From an uncultured Clostridia bacterium (GTDB lineage: Bacteria; Bacillota_A; Clostridia; Christensenellales; Aristaeellaceae): a stretch of DNA of 7,312 nt. The notes beneath the pieces were generated by a model. The model was not told where the DNA came from. It searched no databases and saw only the letters and a program-made list of their open reading frames with translations. Position numbers and translations under genes: made by a program. Location: NCBI GenBank assembly GCA_947165745.1, contig CAMVBO010000077.1:1-7312 (forward strand). The letters are read 5' to 3'. The number at the start of each line of letters is the position of its first letter. The first letter of the stretch is position 1. This document shows, one piece after another, positions 4,645-7,312 of this stretch.

Positions 4645-5250
4645 ATGAAGAACGATCAGGGCCAAAGGTCGATCAGGGCGGCGACGCGAGAGGATGCCCG
4701 GCAGATTGCCGAGATCGTTGTCGAAGACTGGCAAAGGGCATACAGGGGCATCATTGACGACGCATATCTCGACGCCATGAGCGTGGAAGAGCGATATCAG
4801 AGAGAATCGCAGAGATACCGGCAATACAGGGTCGCCGCGGATGGGAAGGCGGTCCTGGGCTTCACATGGAACGAGATGACCGGCGACGAGGCGGCCGACT
4901 GTGAGATCATCGCCCTGTATGTCAGGTACGCCAGGAGAAACAGCGGCATCGGAAGGGCGCTGTTTCAGGATTCAATCGATATTTTCAGGGCGGCGGGCAA
5001 AAAACGCATGATCCTGTGGTGCCTCAAGGAGAATGAGGCCGCCCGGCGCTTTTATGAAAAGATGGGCGGGACAGCCTACAAAACCGGCATCCATCCATGG
5101 GGAAACCGGGATTATGAAATGATAGCCTATCTCTATCAACTGGATGGACAGGGCGGCGATGCGGGTGAAGCGACCGGAGCGCGCCCCGGCGCGCGGTTGA
5201 GGCGAGGGGCGCGCACAGGATCAGAAGATGTCGTTGCGGAGCGTGAATGA
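4645..5250 (+). CDS. GNAT-family N-acetyltransferase with C-terminal tail
   Basis: A 201-residue acyl-CoA-dependent N-acetyltransferase. The N-terminal strand 'SIRAATREDARQIAEI' (9-24) is typical. Motif A comprises 'CEIIALYVRYARRNSGIGRALF' (86-107), with R98-N-S-G-I-G-R as the acetyl-CoA pyrophosphate loop. Motif B is 'LKENEAARRFYEKMGG' (127-142), ending with 'YEMIAYLYQL' (157-166). ATG 4645 was chosen because AGAGGA (4634-4639) lies 5 nt upstream; the earlier ATG at 4609 has no SD. The last 35 residues ('DGQGGDAGEA...') are low-complexity, Gly/Ala/Arg-rich and contain a GCGCGC-CCCG-GCGCGC hairpin (5179-5194). They look like a late extension past the normal family end. The stop is 1 nt before the next ATG, so translation is probably coupled. 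The substrate is unknown. Confidence 0.9.
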   Translation: MKNDQGQRSIRAATREDARQIAEIVVEDWQRAYRGIIDDAYLDAMSVEERYQRESQRYRQYRVAADGKAVLGFTWNEMTGDEAADCEIIALYVRYARRNSGIGRALFQDSIDIFRAAGKKRMILWCLKENEAARRFYEKMGGTAYKTGIHPWGNRDYEMIAYLYQLDGQGGDAGEATGARPGARLRRGARTGSEDVVAERE

Positions 5251-5251
5251 A

Positions 5252-5923
5252 ATGGATGCGAAGCTATTTGGCTGGGCGATCGCGAAGTTCCTGAGCGGGG
5301 TGCTGCTGCTGGGGGCCCTGCTGTTTTTGCCCGCGGGAACGCTGCGCTGGTGGCAGGGATGGCTGCTGATGGGCCTGTTGTTCATCCCCATGTTCGCCGC
5401 CGGGCTGGTGATGATGAAAAAGTCGCCGGAGCTGCTGAAAAAACGGCTGAACGCCCGGGAAGAACAGGGGCAGCAGCGGCGGGTGATCCTGCTCAGCGCG
5501 CTGATGTTCCTCGCGGCGTTCGTCGTCGCGGGGCTGAACTTCCGCTTCCGCTGGATCGTGCTGCCCGACTGGGTGAGCTGGGCCTTCGCGGGGGTGTTTC
5601 TGCTGGGCTACGCGCTGTACGCCGAGGTGCTGCGGGAGAACGAATGGCTGTCCCGGACGGTGGAGGTGCAGCAGGGCCAAAGGGTGGTGGATACGGGCCT
5701 GTACGGCGTGGTGCGCCACCCGATGTACATGAGCACGCTTCTGCTGTTCCTGTCCATGCCGCTGGTGCTGGGGTCGCCGCTCTCGTTTGTCATCATGCTG
5801 GCCTACTTTCCGATCATCGCCCGGCGCATCCAAAACGAGGAGCAGGTCCTGGAACAGGGCCTGGCCGGGTACGCGGAATACAAGCGGAAGGTTCGATACA
5901 GGGTCATACCGTTTGTCTGGTAA
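5252..5923 (+). CDS. Isoprenylcysteine carboxyl methyltransferase-family membrane protein
   Basis: A 223-residue integral membrane protein of the ICMT/PEMT-like family, which transfers a methyl group from SAM to lipid-like or carboxyl substrates at the membrane. Hydrophobic segments are visible at about residues 10-28, 35-55, 79-96, 104-126 and 161-190. The C-terminal SAM-site signature is complete: 'GLYGVVRHPMYMS' (149-161), 'RRIQNEEQVLEQGL' (191-204) with E196/E197, and 'YAEYKRKVRYRVIPFVW' to the end. ATG 5252 directly follows the upstream TGA (1-nt gap), with GGAG (5238-5241) 10 nt before it. An in-frame ATG at 5228 with AGGA 7 nt upstream would add eight residues and remains possible. Bacteria lack the prenylated CaaX proteins of eukaryotes, so the substrate is unknown. 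It sits beside another putative methyltransferase. Confidence 0.92.
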   Translation: MDAKLFGWAIAKFLSGVLLLGALLFLPAGTLRWWQGWLLMGLLFIPMFAAGLVMMKKSPELLKKRLNAREEQGQQRRVILLSALMFLAAFVVAGLNFRFRWIVLPDWVSWAFAGVFLLGYALYAEVLRENEWLSRTVEVQQGQRVVDTGLYGVVRHPMYMSTLLLFLSMPLVLGSPLSFVIMLAYFPIIARRIQNEEQVLEQGLAGYAEYKRKVRYRVIPFVW

Positions 5924-5937
5924 AGGGGGAAGAACGC

Positions 5938-7200
5938 ATGGAGAAGAATTCTGTCGATTACAGCGCGTGGGCGCGGACGAACCCCGTCTTTATGACGGCG
6001 AAGACGTCGGTCTGCCTGATGGCGCAGGCGGGCATTCCCGACGCGGACCGCGTCGTCCGCCGGCTGGGGCTGGGCAGCGCCGCAGAGGTTTCCGGCATGC
6101 GGGACGCGGGGATGCTGCTGGGCAACGAGCTGGTGGTGGAGGCCAAGTACCGCACGATGTGCCAGCTGATCGAGGCGTCCGGCTATCAGATCAACGTGGA
6201 TCTGCCCTGCGGCTACACGCCCAAGGCGCTGCGCCTGACCGAAAAGGGGCTGCGGTTCGTCGGCCTGGATCTGCCCATCGTGGCCGGGGAGGCGGGACCG
6301 GCCCTGCTGGCCCTTGCCGATCATCCCGACAGGATGCGCTTCGAGGGGGTGGACGCCACCAACCCAGATTCCCTGGCGGCGGCATTGAAGGACGTGCGCG
6401 AGCCCGTCTGCCTGACCACCGAGGGCATGATGATGTACTTCACCGGGAGCGAAGTCGACGCCGTCCTTTCAAACGTCCGAAGCCTTTTGGCGGAACATGG
6501 GGGCTGTTGGATCACGCCCGACCCGGAGTACATCCTGCAATTCATGCTGACCTTCAAGGCCGTGCTGGGCGAGGGCGCGATCCAGAAGCTGTTGGCGTCC
6601 AGGGACGCCGCCGCGGGCCAGTCGGACGCGGGCAGCCTGACCAACGCGTTCATCGTGAACCCCATGGACGTGCCCGCCTCCGTGGAGCGGGTGACGGCGC
6701 TGCTGGCGGCGCACGGTTTGCAGGCGCGGCGCGTCAATCTGGCGGAGCACATGCCGGAGCTGGCGGTCTATCGCAAGCTGACGGCGGCGCAGATCGAGGC
6801 GTTCAAGGCCGCGATGCGCGGTTGCCACTACTGGGTGATCGCGCCGGACGGGCATCGAAGCGAACGGGCCGAATCCGGCGCGGACGGCGCTTTTTCCATG
6901 CATTGCGCCGTTGAGGGCGGCGTCTTCCGGGCAAGCCTTCGGGGCCGGGTGGATACGATCACCGCGCCGGAGCTTTTGAAGGCATGGGAGGCGGAGCGGG
7001 GCGCGGCACCCGTGGCCGCGGCCGAGATCGACTGCTCCCGGCTCCAGTACATCTCCTCGGCAGGCCTGCGCGTGCTGCTGATCATGCAAAAGAGCCTGGG
7101 CGGCGCGCGGGTGCGGCTCACGGACGTCAATGACGACGTGTGGGACATCCTGGAGACCACGGGATTTATCGATCTCTTCGAGGCGGAGCGGAAGGCGTGA
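5938..7200 (+). CDS. PPM/leucine carboxyl methyltransferase-like domain fused to a STAS domain
   Basis: A 420-residue two-domain protein. Residues about 1-305 look like a PPM-type class I SAM-dependent O-methyltransferase (PF04072): 'VDLPCGYTPKALRL' (87-100) at motif I, 'VGLDLPIV' (108-115) with acidic D111, and 'TEGMMMYFT' (161-169) at the family's EGxxxYL site. Motif I is off-consensus (usually VDLGCGxDTR; here P90, T94, K96), so activity is uncertain. After a polar linker (304-318), residues about 319-418 form a STAS domain: 'RGRVDTITAPELL' (335-347) and 'IDCSRLQYISSAGLRVLL' (364-381), with S374 the best candidate phospho-serine, then 'VNDDVWDILETTGFIDLF' (397-414). ATG 5938 follows a purine-rich SD (AAAGGGGGAAG, 5922-5932). 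It is the last gene of the cluster. Its STAS domain is a natural candidate target for the kinase at 3740-4147. Domain assignments are strong; the combined role is inference. Confidence 0.92.
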   Translation: MEKNSVDYSAWARTNPVFMTAKTSVCLMAQAGIPDADRVVRRLGLGSAAEVSGMRDAGMLLGNELVVEAKYRTMCQLIEASGYQINVDLPCGYTPKALRLTEKGLRFVGLDLPIVAGEAGPALLALADHPDRMRFEGVDATNPDSLAAALKDVREPVCLTTEGMMMYFTGSEVDAVLSNVRSLLAEHGGCWITPDPEYILQFMLTFKAVLGEGAIQKLLASRDAAAGQSDAGSLTNAFIVNPMDVPASVERVTALLAAHGLQARRVNLAEHMPELAVYRKLTAAQIEAFKAAMRGCHYWVIAPDGHRSERAESGADGAFSMHCAVEGGVFRASLRGRVDTITAPELLKAWEAERGAAPVAAAEIDCSRLQYISSAGLRVLLIMQKSLGGARVRLTDVNDDVWDILETTGFIDLFEAERKA

Positions 7201-7312
7201 CCGACGACAGGCGCACGCGCTGCGGGCGCAGGAAATCCTAAGCTAAGTCAAGGGAAATCAACACAGAAATGCAGCCTTAGACGCCGAAAATGCATGTTCA
7301 GGATTTTAGAAA
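7201..7312. other. Intergenic tail with no recognisable gene
   Basis: These 112 bases contain only a tandem CTAAG pair (7239-7248) and a distant CTTAG. I see no convincing hairpin with a T-tract, so the second operon's terminator is either beyond the window or not intrinsic. Composition becomes AT-richer toward the edge, as expected for an upstream region of a following gene. Confidence 0.5.

Noticed and set aside
5350..5937. In-frame upstream extension of the methyltransferase-STAS gene
   Set aside because: The extension is a shifted reading of the membrane methyltransferase gene, rich in Gly/Ala/Arg/Pro with no fold pattern. ATG 5938 has an SD and begins the conserved domain.
1..7312. CRISPR array, insertion sequence, rRNA or complete tRNA
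   Set aside because: No spaced repeats, transposase motifs, terminal inverted repeat pairs or RNA-gene signatures were seen on either strand.

Overview
The window is a GC-rich (about 60% by eye) bacterial segment with two tightly packed gene clusters on the + strand, plus the start of one divergent regulator at the left edge. Strong Shine-Dalgarno (SD) sites of the GGAGG type precede most genes. Together with TATAAT-type promoters, an RsbW/SpoIIAB-like anti-sigma kinase, an HD-GYP remnant and Flavodoxin_4-type flavodoxins, this suggests a Gram-positive Bacillota member, probably of the Clostridia. The placement is an inference from gene content; no marker gene is present.

Left cluster (1-2969). 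A LysR-type regulator (minus strand, cut by the window edge) diverges from an apparent four-gene operon: a cytoplasmic flavodoxin, an aldo/keto reductase, a secreted NTF2/SnoaL-like protein and a second flavodoxin carrying a Sec signal peptide. Gaps are about 11 nt, a 4-nt overlap and 12 nt. The 112-bp divergent intergenic region holds two back-to-back promoters and two exact ATTTGAAT direct repeats 20 bp apart, placed where a LysR activator would bind relative to the flavodoxin promoter. The set looks like a regulated redox or carbonyl-stress cluster; the inducer and substrates are not visible.

Middle (2970-3531). There is no confident full-length gene here. The stretch is dense in inverted repeats: a large hairpin with a minus-strand T-tract, an 18-bp perfect palindrome and a cluster of 6-8-bp palindromes. 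It also holds an unrecognised 85-residue minus-strand reading frame that stops right at the hairpin. At its right end are a candidate promoter and a Fur-like half-site for the second cluster.

Right cluster (3532-7200). In order: a 57-codon C-terminal fragment of an HD-GYP domain; an RsbW/SpoIIAB-type anti-sigma kinase; a PPC/DUF296-domain protein; a GNAT acetyltransferase; an integral-membrane isoprenylcysteine-carboxyl-methyltransferase-like protein; and a protein fusing a PPM/leucine-carboxyl-methyltransferase-like domain to a C-terminal STAS (anti-anti-sigma) domain. The kinase and the STAS domain are the two classical halves of a partner-switching module. Here the STAS half is attached to a methyltransferase, which is the most unusual feature of the window. 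The last 112 bases hold no recognisable gene or terminator.

Several start codons were chosen by SD spacing rather than by the longest open frame. Each such choice is explained in its entry.
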